Source of the DNA: Bugula neritina
Taxonomy: Eukaryota; Bryozoa; Gymnolaemata; Cheilostomatida; Bugulidae
Assembly: GCA_964035545.1 (NCBI GenBank)
Contig: OZ037772.1
Coordinates: 4,077,538 to 4,141,537, forward strand
Length of the DNA stretch: 64,000 bases
Reading direction: 5' to 3'
Shown piece after piece: positions 22,479-33,102 of this stretch. Every line of letters begins with the position of its first letter. Within the stretch, counting starts at the first letter, position 1. Both the position numbers and the translations under genes were made by a program. Under the pieces are notes generated by a model. That model worked only from the letters and a program-made list of their open reading frames with translations, did no database searches and was not told the DNA's origin.

Positions 22479-24563
22479 GTGCGCCCCCTATGATGATGAG
22501 TGCAATGATGTCCAACAGTAAAGGTGTACAAGCTGATGATGCAGGCGCCAACAATGAGCTCTATAATATGTACCTCAGTGAGTAATGGTCATGATGTGCT
22601 TCGATGTTGCCCGATTTGTAGCGGAAAAGCTCTTTTAAATAGTGTTTTGGAACTCAAATGACGGACCTGTTTCAAATTGTGTGTATGTTTAATTTACAGA
22701 CAAACAATTTTATAATTAACTGTTAGAAACTATTGTAATAAAAATATAGACAGCTGTTATAATGTATTTCTCCTCCTAGCATTAATGATTGACATTCTTG
22801 TTTGATGAGTCACATATTTAGTTCGTTTCTCCAGTTAAATGTTGCTACATTCTGACATATTATATAATGTTGATTTATTGCTGTTAGCTTACATCACTAC
22901 TTCCACTTTATTTCTCTAGAAACAAAAGTAAGGGACGGGTCCAAAGACAGCCCTGTTAGAGACTGTAGAGAACTCTTCACTGAAAACCCAGAGTTCAAGA
23001 GTGGAACTTATTGGGTGAGATAAGATGCTGATATGTTTCTATTTTCTCTGCTCAGAGGAAATCTGCATCCAAGTCTAATGACTGAAATTCTGTGAACATG
23101 TTTTACATTCTACAATTACTACTCCTGAGATGTCAATATAATGTCATGTGAAGTTTCTACAGATATTTAATGAATTGTTGTTTAGGAAGAAGAGTTTTCC
23201 CATGAGTTGCCTGTATTATATAATTCTGTAGATTCAACAGCTGAACATGTTTTAGTAGTTTTATTTGATATTAGCATTATGTTAGTGTGAAATAGAGAAG
23301 TTGTATTCTCTATTGTTTGTTGTCAGGTGGATCCAGATGGTGGCTCCATAGCTAATGCTATCCAGGCTTACTGTCGCAAGGAAATGAAGAGCACTTGCAT
23401 CAATGCTAAGACCTTCGAGTTTGCCACCAAATCGTACGTCACCCAGCAGCTAGATAATCAGCCATTTGTTGCTAAACACATGGGAACAACAATTGTGAGT
23501 GTTTATCTTGCATCAACCATGACTTTCTCTGTATTATTTTAGAATATCTAAAAGTTTTTTTGCTGAGCATTGTCGCTATTGTAACATATTTGTTTATTGT
23601 ATGGAGGTTGATAAGTGTTGCTATAGTAACATGTTGATTTCCTGTATGGATGTTGATAAGTGTTGCTATAGTAACATGTTGATTTCCTGTATGGATGTTG
23701 ATAAGTGTTGCTATAGTAACATGTTGATTTCCTGTATGGGTGTTGATAAGTGTAGCTATAGTAACATGTTGATTTCCTGTATGGATTGTAGTTTGAGTAT
23801 CAGGCAGAGTTTTCCTAACTCAACTTCCTTCGAATTCACTCTGAGAGAGCAAAGCAAACCCTGACTCCCAGGTAATAGTCACTGCTAGCAGTTTATCAGA
23901 TAGTCACCAGTTGCTAGTCACCAGATACTAGTCCTCTACTATGTTGCAAGTCACTTGATAATCTGAACAATCACAGGCCTTTTTAAGCTGAGCGAGTTGT
24001 TGGCATGACTATTCCTTTTGCTGATTGTAGATGTATAAACTCAGTGGCGGTAGAAGACGCATTCGGTAGGAAGAATAAGTCAGTCATTTTATATACAGCT
24101 GGTGATAAAGAATACACAGCGACAGATAGCAGGTTTCAATATTCAGTGCTGCAGGATAATTGCAAGGTATGTAAATGTGACCTATATAATGTAAATCTGA
24201 CCTATATAGTGTAAACCTGATCTATATAGTGTAAATCTGACTTTTATAGTGTAAATATGACCTGCATATGCACATGATTGCAATAGTTGCATCTTTTGTT
24301 CTATTAATTTACTGTGGAGCTTGCTTTTGAGGCTTGCAATAAATGTTTACGAGTTCAACCCAAAAGCCACTTTGAGTGCTGTACGAGTTTAGAGTTTGCC
24401 GTCTGCCATTTTGTAGTATGCCAAATCATCAGAAGCTCAGACAGTGATTGAGATTGACACCAAGACCCCCACCCACTTGCCTATTATTGACATTGCTCCT
24501 GGTGACATTGGGACAACCCACAAAGAGTTTGGGGTTCAGCTTGGAGAAGTCTGCTTTTCATAG
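22479..24563 (+). other. C-telopeptide and COLF1 C-propeptide exons of the collagen gene
   Basis: Exon 22479-22577 encodes the telopeptide-like GAPPMMMSAMMSNSKGVQAD. The following exons match COLF1 in order: RDCRELFTENPEFKSGTYW, VDPDGGS...AYCRKE, FEYQAEFS-stop-LNFLRIHSERA, CINSVAVEDAFGR...DSRFQYSVLQDNC, and LPIIDIAPGDIG...FGVQLGEVCFS ending with TAG at 24561-24563. All phases join. The only break is TAA at 23816-23818, where COLF1 of other animals usually has Gln (QL-FLRL). Six Cys remain. Confidence 0.9.
23597..23789. repeat. 45-bp tandem repeat in a COLF1 intron, about 4 copies
   Basis: Units contain GTTGATAAGTGTTGCTATAG followed by TAACATGTTGATTTCC. The last copy ends at the splice acceptor before 23792. 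Confidence 0.9.
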
Positions 24564-24723
24564 ACTCATATCTAACAACAGTGTTATTTGGCTGATTTTT
24601 TAAAACTGTCCCTGATTAGAGAATTAGTGGCCAATCAGAGAATGCAATCAATGTTGGTTGGCTGAGACCAGCAGTCTGATTCTTATATAACCTAATTTTT
24701 AAATGAAATATTTGATTACTCTA

Positions 24724-24729
24724 AATAAA
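24724..24729 (+). terminator. AATAAA poly(A) signal of the collagen gene
   Basis: Hexamer about 160 bases after the collagen stop codon, a normal 3' UTR length. No cleavage site was assigned. Confidence 0.5.
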
Positions 24730-25713
24730 TTTATCCGAGACTTCCAAGGCAGTGATGGTGATTTTTGTACATATAAATTTGAAGGAGTTTAGCTATAGGG
24801 TTTATGCTGTTTTTTTAATTATTCCACCATAACCTGAGATTGTGAGTAGTAATTCTAGAATGAGGTAGGGAGGGTGTAACGCCCTTCCCTATGACTTTAT
24901 ATATTTAGAAACTGTTGTTAATTTAGTAATTCTGTTGGTGCTACATTTTTAAATTCATTTAATCCAACCATTTCTCTATTACAAAATATATTTTACCATA
25001 AGGTGCTACACAATTTATTTCTCAGCTTGTAGATTTCATCATCAAAATTATTGAAGTAATAAAATTGGTCCAGAATTTGAAAGAAGCTGCAGTTTTCAGA
25101 TCTGATTATTTAACCTATTTATCCTGAAATTAAACATTGTTAGTTTAAAATGGAGTGTAACATATATTTTAGTCACTTAGTTCCAACTGTGTTGACCATA
25201 TCAACATTTTAAATTTTACTTCAGCTGCTATGAAGTACATAAGTAACTGGCATTAAATTTCACATGTCACATCATCTTGTAAAAGTTAATTGTAAATAAA
25301 AGTAAATTTCAAGTGTTTTTGAGAAGCTACAGGTTTGTATGTTTGAACAGATGAAACATAATGTTCCTTAATGTCAAGATTCTGCTTATACCACAATACC
25401 ATAAACATTGTGACTCTGTCAGTAGCCAAAAGCAGTGATGAAAAAAGTTGTTTACTAACACAACTAGTAAATTTTATAAATATCAGACACGATTTAGAGA
25501 AGAGTTGATGCTGTCCTGCTGCTGCGGGACGGCGGAAGATTTTTGAAAACATAGATTGGCACTTTGGTAGAGTCAGACTTGGGCTCGCATTTGTTAAAGA
25601 CTTGTTACTGAAAGCAGAAACAATAAATATAAAAAAAATGTCTAATTTTCAGGTTTCTGGGAAATTTCTTTAGATGTATTTCTGAAACTAACAATGTTTT
25701 ACTAACCTTCATG
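24730..25713. other. Intergenic, tail-to-tail between collagen and the minus-strand coiled-coil gene
   Basis: AT-rich with no convincing exon. An 88-codon minus-strand frame at 25286-25552 has no recognisable domain. Confidence 0.5.
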
Positions 25714-27221
25714 TCAGGAGTTCTCTTCATCATTGTTGTACAGACTTTGAATACTGTCACGTATCAACTGGAAACACACATTACAATCATTAACTCAAGC
25801 ACAATCAACATAGAAGTTTAGCAATTACCAGTGAGCGTTGAAAGAATTTCAACAGATTGAAAACTTTTCCAAACAAATTATAAGTCTACAAACCATTTTT
25901 GATCTAGCAATGAGCCATTTTATTCGATACATAGTGGTGACTGCTCTAACAGCAGCCCTGAACCTGCGCTTAGCTGTGATCTTGGTTGGGGGGGTGGGGT
26001 CTATTCCTGCCATTGTTTCTGCCCATTTCAGTGTCTCTGCTACACACTCCTATGTAGCAGATGTATGAGTTATATCCATTATACTGTATGCCTTCAGCAC
26101 ATATATGTCATACATCCATATTGCACCTTATCACATTGGTAACTGGTATAAAATGTATCACCTTATATGCGTCAAATTGCGTGACTATCAGCTTCTTCTG
26201 AATAGTCAAACTTTGAACTTTGGCTTCAGCCTTCGTCATTCGAGAATATAACTGAGAAACAACATCCTGTCAATAGGAAGACAGATAACAGCGTAAATTT
26301 TTCAAATTTTGGTTTTCCTGATGTCAAACATAGAAAAGTTTAACTCGTGAAAACACAGCACTAATTAAACAGGGAGAACTATTATATTAATTCAAGGGAA
26401 CCTTTAGGTTACAACTCGTTAGCAAAGTGGGTATCTCGAGGATCTTGTATTGGTGAACTTCAGCCTATAAATGGCTCGTTTTACTCTTTTGCTCACAAAG
26501 TTTATCAACAATATAGAAAAGCTTAACATATTCACTAGAAGAAGATTGTATCTGCTAAAGACTATGTCCAGTAATTATAGATTATAGATTGTATCTGCTA
26601 AAGACTATGTCCAGCTATTATAGATTATAGATTGTATCTGCTAAAGACTATGTCCAGCTATTATAGATTATAGATTGTATCTGCTAAAGACTATGTCCAG
26701 CTATTATAGATTATAGATGGTATCTGCAATCACATGGCACACTCACAGTGCACTTGTTAGATTATTACTAAGCAGTGAACTTCAAACTATTAGGCAGAGT
26801 GTTAACAAAGGAAGTCACTTCCAACAACTGCATGTCTGTTGAGAATAGCTCACTGCGGCCAGCTAAAGACTATGTCCAGCTATTATACACACTTTAGTCA
26901 CAAATAATTAATTATATTTCAACTGCAACATGCAAGGATTTGGTAACATACATTAGCCCTGGTAATATGTTTTCTCATCTTGATAATATCCCATTGTTGA
27001 AAGGCTATCATTCGCTCCTTCTTAGCGACAAGTGCATTAGCAGCTTCCAGTTCAATTTTCAGTTTGCCATTGATGCTCTCTGCATCTGCCATGAAGTCAC
27101 TAATCTGCTACATAGACACCTGCTGCTTGGCTAATTCTTTCTGAGCTGTGAACAACTCACACTTGGCACTTTTCAACTTGTCCTGCAACTGGCCAACTTC
27201 TTCTCGCAGAGTTCCGGAAGT
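25714..27221 (-). pseudogene. 3' exons of a long coiled-coil protein gene, one in-frame stop
   Basis: Three exons on the minus strand join in phase 0. 27221-26952 (90 codons) is heptad-rich (LREEVGQLQDKLKSAKCELF, LKIELEAANALVAKKERM). 26266-26162 (35 codons) reads QLYSRMTKAEAKVQSLTIQKK. 25767-25714 ends LIRDSIQSLYNNDEENS and TGA. A TAG at 27108-27110 interrupts the first exon. The second exon aligns loosely with the start of the PACT centrosome-targeting domain of pericentrin and AKAP450 (Tyr, Ala-Glu, Gln-Lys-Lys spacing), but what follows does not, so the centrosomal assignment is weak. Upstream exons were not identified. The stop suggests decay or a skipped segment; splice signals are otherwise sound. 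Confidence 0.6.
26542..26718. repeat. 43-bp tandem repeat, four copies
   Basis: Units contain AGATTGTATCTGCTAAAGAC and TATGTCCAGCTATTATAG, in the intron between two coiled-coil exons. A partial fifth core (CTAAAGACTATGTCCAGCTA) lies at about 26862-26882. Confidence 0.9.
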
Positions 27222-28800
27222 CTGTTTCTCAACCAAATTAAATATACTTTATAAAAATTAAAACTCCGGCGAGACATAATATGTATTGAAGGATACACTT
27301 TATGCAAAGTATTTAAATAATTGTGTTTGTAGCTCACTATTCCTGCTATTTTAATACTATGCTTATCTAGTGCTATTGCACATGCATGTACAGCTATAGG
27401 TGTGCAGTTCGCAGGTCACAATACACAATGTTATATATGTTATATGCGTTATATATGTACTTTGCCTCTTTATATTGGAAACTTGGTTTCTTTACTGCAT
27501 AACCTTACTGGGTTCACCCACATTACTGGCTCCACCCACATTGCTACCACCTGAAACAATAATTTATAATATATAACACAAAAACAATTTTATTAAGAAC
27601 TTATTGATGTTATTGATGTTGAGTTCTAGTCTGTACTTCTCCTTCAGCTGTTTATCACATCTCAACAGTACAATAGATCAATAATTTAAAAATTAAAATT
27701 TAATTTAATAAATAATTTTAAACGCTATATCACTGAATAATACATAGCTTGAAAATGAAACTATAACACAATAATTTTTAGCTGTATGTCAAAGTTCTAT
27801 GAAATAAGTTTTATATATAAGCAGCATAATTAGGCAATCTAAACCTGAGTCTCTGTATAACTTGGTTTTCTCTTCGCTTTATTGTAATGGTACAAAAATA
27901 GGACGAATATTGTAAATTGATCTCAAAAAGTTTTTAGTGTTCATTTGAAATAATAACTTTAGCCAAAACCCTATCAAGAAAAAAGCTTTTTCTAGCCGGT
28001 GCAGCAGTACACAAGTTTTATCAGTACCAAGTTGCACGTACACCTCTACTGAAAAAATATTTTTTCTTTAGGTAATCTGAAAACCCAACTAAGGCTATGT
28101 GGAGACAACTTTTGTTTATTTGAATTTATGACATGGTTACTTGAGAAAGACATTTTTTCAACTTTTTAGGAGTACTTTGATAAAATTTGTCTAAATTACA
28201 CAAAAATTCTGCTGACTCTTATATAATGGTAAGACAACAACTTGACTGGTACTTCCTATCAGTTACAAGAGTTTGGAATTCATCAGCCATGTTGATGGCG
28301 GACTTGTGTTCTTGTCATACAGAAGGCAGTATATCAGCTCAACTAACCAATGACTTGCAGCACAGAGCAGGCTAAGACTGTAGGCATTGTCAAAGCTTTT
28401 AGTGAAATGTTCTTGATGAAAGCTTTTGGCAATAGCTTTCTGGCTGTTAACTTTTTGTTGAGTTGTCATCCTGCATCTGTGCATCTACACCATTCAGCAT
28501 TCTCACTCACATTAACCATTATTTTGCACCTTCTAATTAAAGGAAAAGGAATAGAGAAATGAGTAGTACAGCCAACTAAGTCTGCCTCAATTCTGTCTTT
28601 ACTAAAACCTGATTGCATACAGTGTAAGTATGTAGTGTAGGTATATAGTGTAGGTATACTGTGTAGGTACACAGTGTAAGTATGTAGTATGTAGTATGAT
28701 ACTGCTATTCTAGTAAACTGAATGGTGAAAACGTGACTAGGGAAAGAGACAGCACGTCACAAGACCGCTGTATACAGGTGTCCTTGCCGAAGTGACTCCC
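27222..28800. other. AT-rich region without a recognised gene
   Basis: Short frames near 28187-28562 on both strands overlap each other and have no domain. Upstream exons of the minus-strand coiled-coil gene may be hidden here. Degenerate GTAGTGTAGGTATA-like repeats occur at 28625-28700. Confidence 0.4.
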
Positions 28801-28820
28801 CTCTCAACTACCGCATAGCA

Positions 28821-28826
28821 TATAAA
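28821..28826 (+). promoter_or_regulatory. TATA box
   Basis: TATAAA lies about 60 bases before an ATG (28884) that is immediately followed by a GTAAGT splice donor. The spacing fits a short 5' UTR. Confidence 0.5.
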
Positions 28827-28883
28827 CCCACAAATTACTCTACACCACCATCTTCTGTCCTACAATCTCAGTCTAACCAACCA

Positions 28884-29111
28884 ATGGTAAGTCATAACCA
28901 ACTTCTGTCGGTCACTCATTCAACATGGTGCATTCTGATTGCATCAATTATACATCTGTTGAGTACTACTGCATGCTGTAGAACGGTCCCGACCTGCAAG
29001 GAGTGGATGGTGGTGAGGAGTTTCTGATTGACGATTCAGATGAAGATATGTCCCTAGACCCCCTGACTCCCTCTGGAGAATACTCAAAGAGCTGTCCAAT
29101 CATGACGAGAG
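28884..29111 (+). CDS. First two exons of a small acidic protein of unknown function
   Basis: ATG at 28884-28886 is the whole coding part of exon 1 (donor GTAAGT at 28887). Exon 2, 28982-29111, is open for 43 codons and acidic (GVDGGEEFLIDDSDEDMSLD, then PLTPSGEYSKSCPIMTR), ending in phase 1 with donor GTTAGT. I do not recognise a family. If spliced to the CLASP-like exon at 29381, which reads in phase 0, translation would stop after five more codons. Either exons are missing between them or the two parts come from different genes. Confidence 0.5.
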
Positions 29112-29380
29112 GTTAGTCTTTCATCAAATAGTTGCTTTCGCCTATCGCTTGGTAATAAATAAACGCTGCTGATATAATGAACAGTTTTAAAATAGTGCAG
29201 ACTAACTTATCCCGATGTATTACACTATGGTTCTTGTAAAGTTTACTGACTAACATTAGGTCATCTGTTGAGATGTGTCACTAGTTTCTAGAATTTTATT
29301 TCTACTCTGTGTAAAAAATGTTGTAAGTTGGTCTCACTAGGGTAAACTGTAGTTGTGATTAACTTCTATGGCTTTTACAG

Positions 29381-30204
29381 AGCTACGAGCATGAAGAGTG
29401 CAGGTGCAGGAAAGCTAGTTACTCCGCTTTGGTCACTCTTTACATGATAATAGGAGATAATCTCAAGCCATATTTGTCTGTAATAACTGGCAGCAAGGTA
29501 GGCCATCAGTTCTTCACAAAAAACATGTTTGAAACTAAACTATAAAGATCTGCTGAGAATAAGTGCCGGTTACTTGCACTCTAGTAAACAGTAAATCTTA
29601 TGGATGTATATTTTATCCAAACTCGTATGTTTTGAATTGCCCCTAGCACATTTATAACCAAAGAGTTTTGGTAACAACATTTTTATTTTAGTTATTTTTA
29701 TATGATAGTTTTTATACTTAGCTCAATAATTGAATTTACTACTTGTCTAAATAATACATCAGAAAAATGCAAAATAAATGTCATTTTCAATATTAAATGT
29801 AGATTTCACCTCCCACGTTTAACATCACACATTTATAGAGTTGGCTATTAAATGACCAAGTCTTTGGTATGAATAAACTGGACAGTATTTGGCTAATGAC
29901 TATACAATGTACCATCATTATTGACTCTGTGGTTGGCACCACATTTCCCTGACTATTCTATCTTTTGTAGCTGAAACTTCTCAATCTATATATTAAAAGA
30001 GCAGAAGAAAAGTGTGCAGAGCTTCACCACGACACTATCACAAAGAAGTAAGTTACTCAAGAATTACTTTCTTATATTCACAAGAGTCAGATGTTGAGAG
30101 CCAGCTATGCCTCAGTTGACAACAAGATGGGAGACGCCCACGGTTCTACCGTCAACGCTAAGAGTGCCATGAAAAATATGAAGAAACATACCCTCAACAT
30201 GTAG
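29381..30204 (+). pseudogene. C-terminal end of a CLASP-like microtubule plus-end protein, 5' truncated
   Basis: Three exons join in phase: 29381-29497, 29971-30047 and 30087-30204 (TAG at 30202-30204). They encode CRKASYSALVTLYMIIGD, NLKPYLSVITGSK and LKLLNLYIKRAEE, matching the hallmark end of the CLASP C-terminal TOG-like domain (vRKAs...LkPhL..LtgSKmKLLNLYIkRA). CLASP proteins stabilise microtubule plus ends and bind CLIP-170. The last 40 residues do not match anything I know. The other 1,000 or more residues of CLASP are absent, so this is a gene fragment. No stop or shift is seen within the three exons. Confidence 0.75.
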
Positions 30205-31384
30205 ACATTGCATCGAACCAGTCTGAGCTAATGTCAAGGTTAAACTCTGTTTCCTGTTGATGGACTTCCTTCTTGAATATCAGCTGTACCTTTATCTTGT
30301 ATAGATATTTTAATTATATTTTCCTTGTATGATTAGGAAAATAGTTTGGATACAAATGTCACAATTTACTCTTTATTGTTTATGTGCTTTTGAAAATCAT
30401 GTTTGGTAATTTTTTTATGTTGCTGTGATCAATTGTTTAATAATAATAGATAATGATTATTCAATAATGACTTCTTCTGAAATTCCCTCAGGGCGTTGCA
30501 TGTTGTCTATTTTAAAGAGAAAGTAAAGCATTGCCTATAAACAAACAAATGGAGCAGCTGTGGTTTAGGGTAAACACAATGTCAATGATTTGAATCTCTG
30601 GTAAACAATAAGACATTTTCATAATGACCATAGAAAGCTCCATTAAATTGTTTATCACTAAACAATAGTTCTATATACTTCAAGTGGTTCATTTCATGAT
30701 CCTAGTTTAGCATCCAAAGAGAAATCTCATGATAAGTAGTCTATGAGAGTGCAAGGGAATAAAATAGATATGAAGAACACAATCAAAGTAGAAAAACAAA
30801 ACAATAACGATAATTAGTAGGGAATTAACAAACAGCCATTTTGATTTGAAAGAGGACTGAGAAAACTGCATAACTCTGTTTAGAGTTGTCTTCTTAATTT
30901 TGAGCTCATGGCATGTGTATGTGCTACCTAGCAGCAGTACTATAATATAAACAAGAAACAATCTCCGTTATATGCCCATCATTGACATCTTTGATGCATC
31001 TATTGATTCTATTATCAGGTATTAGCGGTTAAATTAGTTTTTTCAACTTTTTCTAAAATAGTTAGCTCAGCTAACAGACTGGTTTAAAAAATTACACTTT
31101 GAAATATTTTTTTTTTTGTAATTCTGTTCTAAGCATTGTCCTACAGTGGCAAATTCTCAGGCCTACTTTTAACAGTCAGCTGTTGGAGCAGCAAAGTAGT
31201 TTGGGTTGAATAGTGTATATTAATAACTTTCCTTTTAATGACTGACAGTCTAGTAGCAATACAAACAATACTTTTACAAAACTTTTCATCTTTACCAACA
31301 ACACAGCTAAATGCTGAAACAGTTTTGCAATTATTTGATTTATCTCGTTGCACATGACATGCTATTCATGCTAATGCCTAATAG

Positions 31385-31387
<3 letters not shown>

Positions 31388-31454
<67 letters not shown>
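31388..31454. repeat. (AT)n microsatellite
   Basis: Uninterrupted TA/AT dinucleotides over about 67 bases. Confidence 0.97.
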
Positions 31455-31457
<3 letters not shown>

Positions 31458-33093
31458 CACTGTATATTATGTGGCTCCGTCAGGTCGACCACCATTAGCT
31501 TTATACAAATTCAAATCCAGAATATTGAGGTGTGTCTATTTATTCAGAAAGTCGTATGTAGTATTATCTATAAACTTTGCATGTACCACATTAAAATTTA
31601 TTTTATTTAAGAAAATTCAACATTTTTTATGCAAATTTTGCCAGCAAATGACTAAAAATTATTTGATTTTTTTAAAAAATTTATCAGGAAAAGTAACTCT
31701 TAAATAAAGTGACTGGCCCGTGCTATGTCCTATTAATTTTAATATTGAACAGATGATGTAATTATGTAATATTTAGCATGTAAACTATCATCCCTTGTTT
31801 GTAAACAGGCACAATGTGGTCTTCAGTCTCTACTGATGTTTTATTGGTAAAACTGTCGTGAAAACTACAATTAATGAAATTGTAAATATGCCATAATGAA
31901 TGATAATATTTGATAAAACTGTCAGATCAGAAAATGCATGGTGTTTTGTGTTATACAGAATAGATACTGCACAATAATGTAATACATTTACAGAGAATAA
32001 TATGCTGGTAGTGATTATGATATATAGTCAACAATTTGAGTAGGCTATGAGTGGTAAATAATTTACCGAGTAAATGTAATCTGATATAGTGGTGGTAAAC
32101 TATAATATAGTTCCCATAAAGTCAGTTCTTGGAAAATATGCTATTCTTGAAACAGTAAATAATTATAGATGTATGGGGTTTTTTTCCCTCTTTATATGCT
32201 TAACTCTTACTTCTGTATTTCACAAGTTATACCTTTAAGATATTCCAACTTGCTGAATTATGGTTGCCGTTGGTGCTAAGGCTTGCCTGCTTCCTTGAAA
32301 CTTTCAGTGAGATGACTGCTGTGACAGGTTGACGTAACTATAAATTATTGTGTCTGTTCCGTCACGGTAGTTAGACTACACTGTATATCTACAAAATTAA
32401 AAAAAGAATGTGAAATACATATTCTGAAAGCAATGGACTTGAAACTTGAGTACAGCTGAAATTGAAATATGCAAATGAGCTAAGCGTCATGATACTACAT
32501 GGGAATTGCTTTAAACATTAATATACTAAACGTATGATTTACAGTGCTTTGAATAATGCAAATATAATATGTTTAGTAATATGGTATTATACAAGTTATT
32601 GTGGTATAGCGATGGTTTTACATACATGTTTTGTTCACGTGTTGGGATTTGTAATTTTAACCTCATCTTACATGAACATTAATTGGTAAACAAACATGAA
32701 TAAAACTAGGAGTATATGATTATTCAATCATATTAACATATAGATGACATTTACGTTCATTATATACTTGATGAATTATACAGATTTGATATAACCTGGT
32801 GTTTACTTCACTTATAAAACCTCATATCTACAAAGTTAACACGTGAACAACTAATACATATTATTATATTTTCTTGCTATAAAACATATTTTTCAGGCTA
32901 TGAGTTATGGTAGAATTAATGCTGGTATAACTTATTAGTCTTAGAGATCCTGATATGGTCAATACCGGGATGGTGTCACCAACAATTCCTCATGTAGCAG
33001 TTAGCACATTGCTTGACTTGCACCTGCGGACCAACCAGCAACTTACTTGGTTAGACTCATCGCCCATACCTCAGAAATCCAAAACAACCCGAA

Positions 33094-33102
33094 TATAAAA
33101 GG
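33094..33102 (+). promoter_or_regulatory. Strong TATA-like box, possibly of a solo LTR
   Basis: TATAAAAGG is followed by AGC/CAG-rich sequence (33103-33130) inside a less AT-rich stretch at about 32950-33180. Gypsy LTRs often look like this. I could not fix the ends or find a second copy in the window. Confidence 0.3.

Larger units (their letters stand above)
16140..24563 (+). pseudogene. Fibrillar collagen alpha-chain gene, exon structure kept but coding sequence broken
   Basis: Exons read from the sequence: 16140-16192, 16537-16621, 16879-17025, 19944-20111, 20688-20756, 21124-21252, 21341-21479, 21746-21855, 22011-22181, 22263-22335, 22479-22577, 22920-23014, 23327-23494, 23792-23871, 24031-24166, 24417-24563. 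Order: Cys-rich N-propeptide, Gly-X-Y helix, COLF1 C-propeptide. Fibrillar collagens assemble extracellular fibrils after trimerisation through COLF1. Damage: in-frame TAA at 22050-22052 and 23816-23818; single-base frame shifts near 21220-21224 and 21823; a GC rather than GT donor after 21479; several Gly positions occupied by Ser, Arg, Ala or Glu. The visible helix is only about 230 residues against roughly 1,000 in the family. Assembly error could explain single indels but hardly all of these together. No start codon or signal peptide was found. Confidence 0.85.

Noticed and set aside
22050-23818. Alternative genetic code reading TAA as Gln
   Set aside because: pol and the third ORF of the retrotransposon both end with TAA at sensible places, and no animal nuclear code reassigns TAA. 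Mutation is simpler.
16140-24563. All lesions in host genes caused by a poor assembly
   Set aside because: The pol frame stays open for over 4.3 kb and LTRs agree to about 99%, so the base error rate cannot be high everywhere. Individual single-base shifts still need read support, so this is not fully excluded.
31311-31610. 99-codon frame with a long Ile-Tyr run
   Set aside because: It is the translation of the (AT)n microsatellite at 31388-31454. The same applies to the minus-strand frame at 39059-39277.
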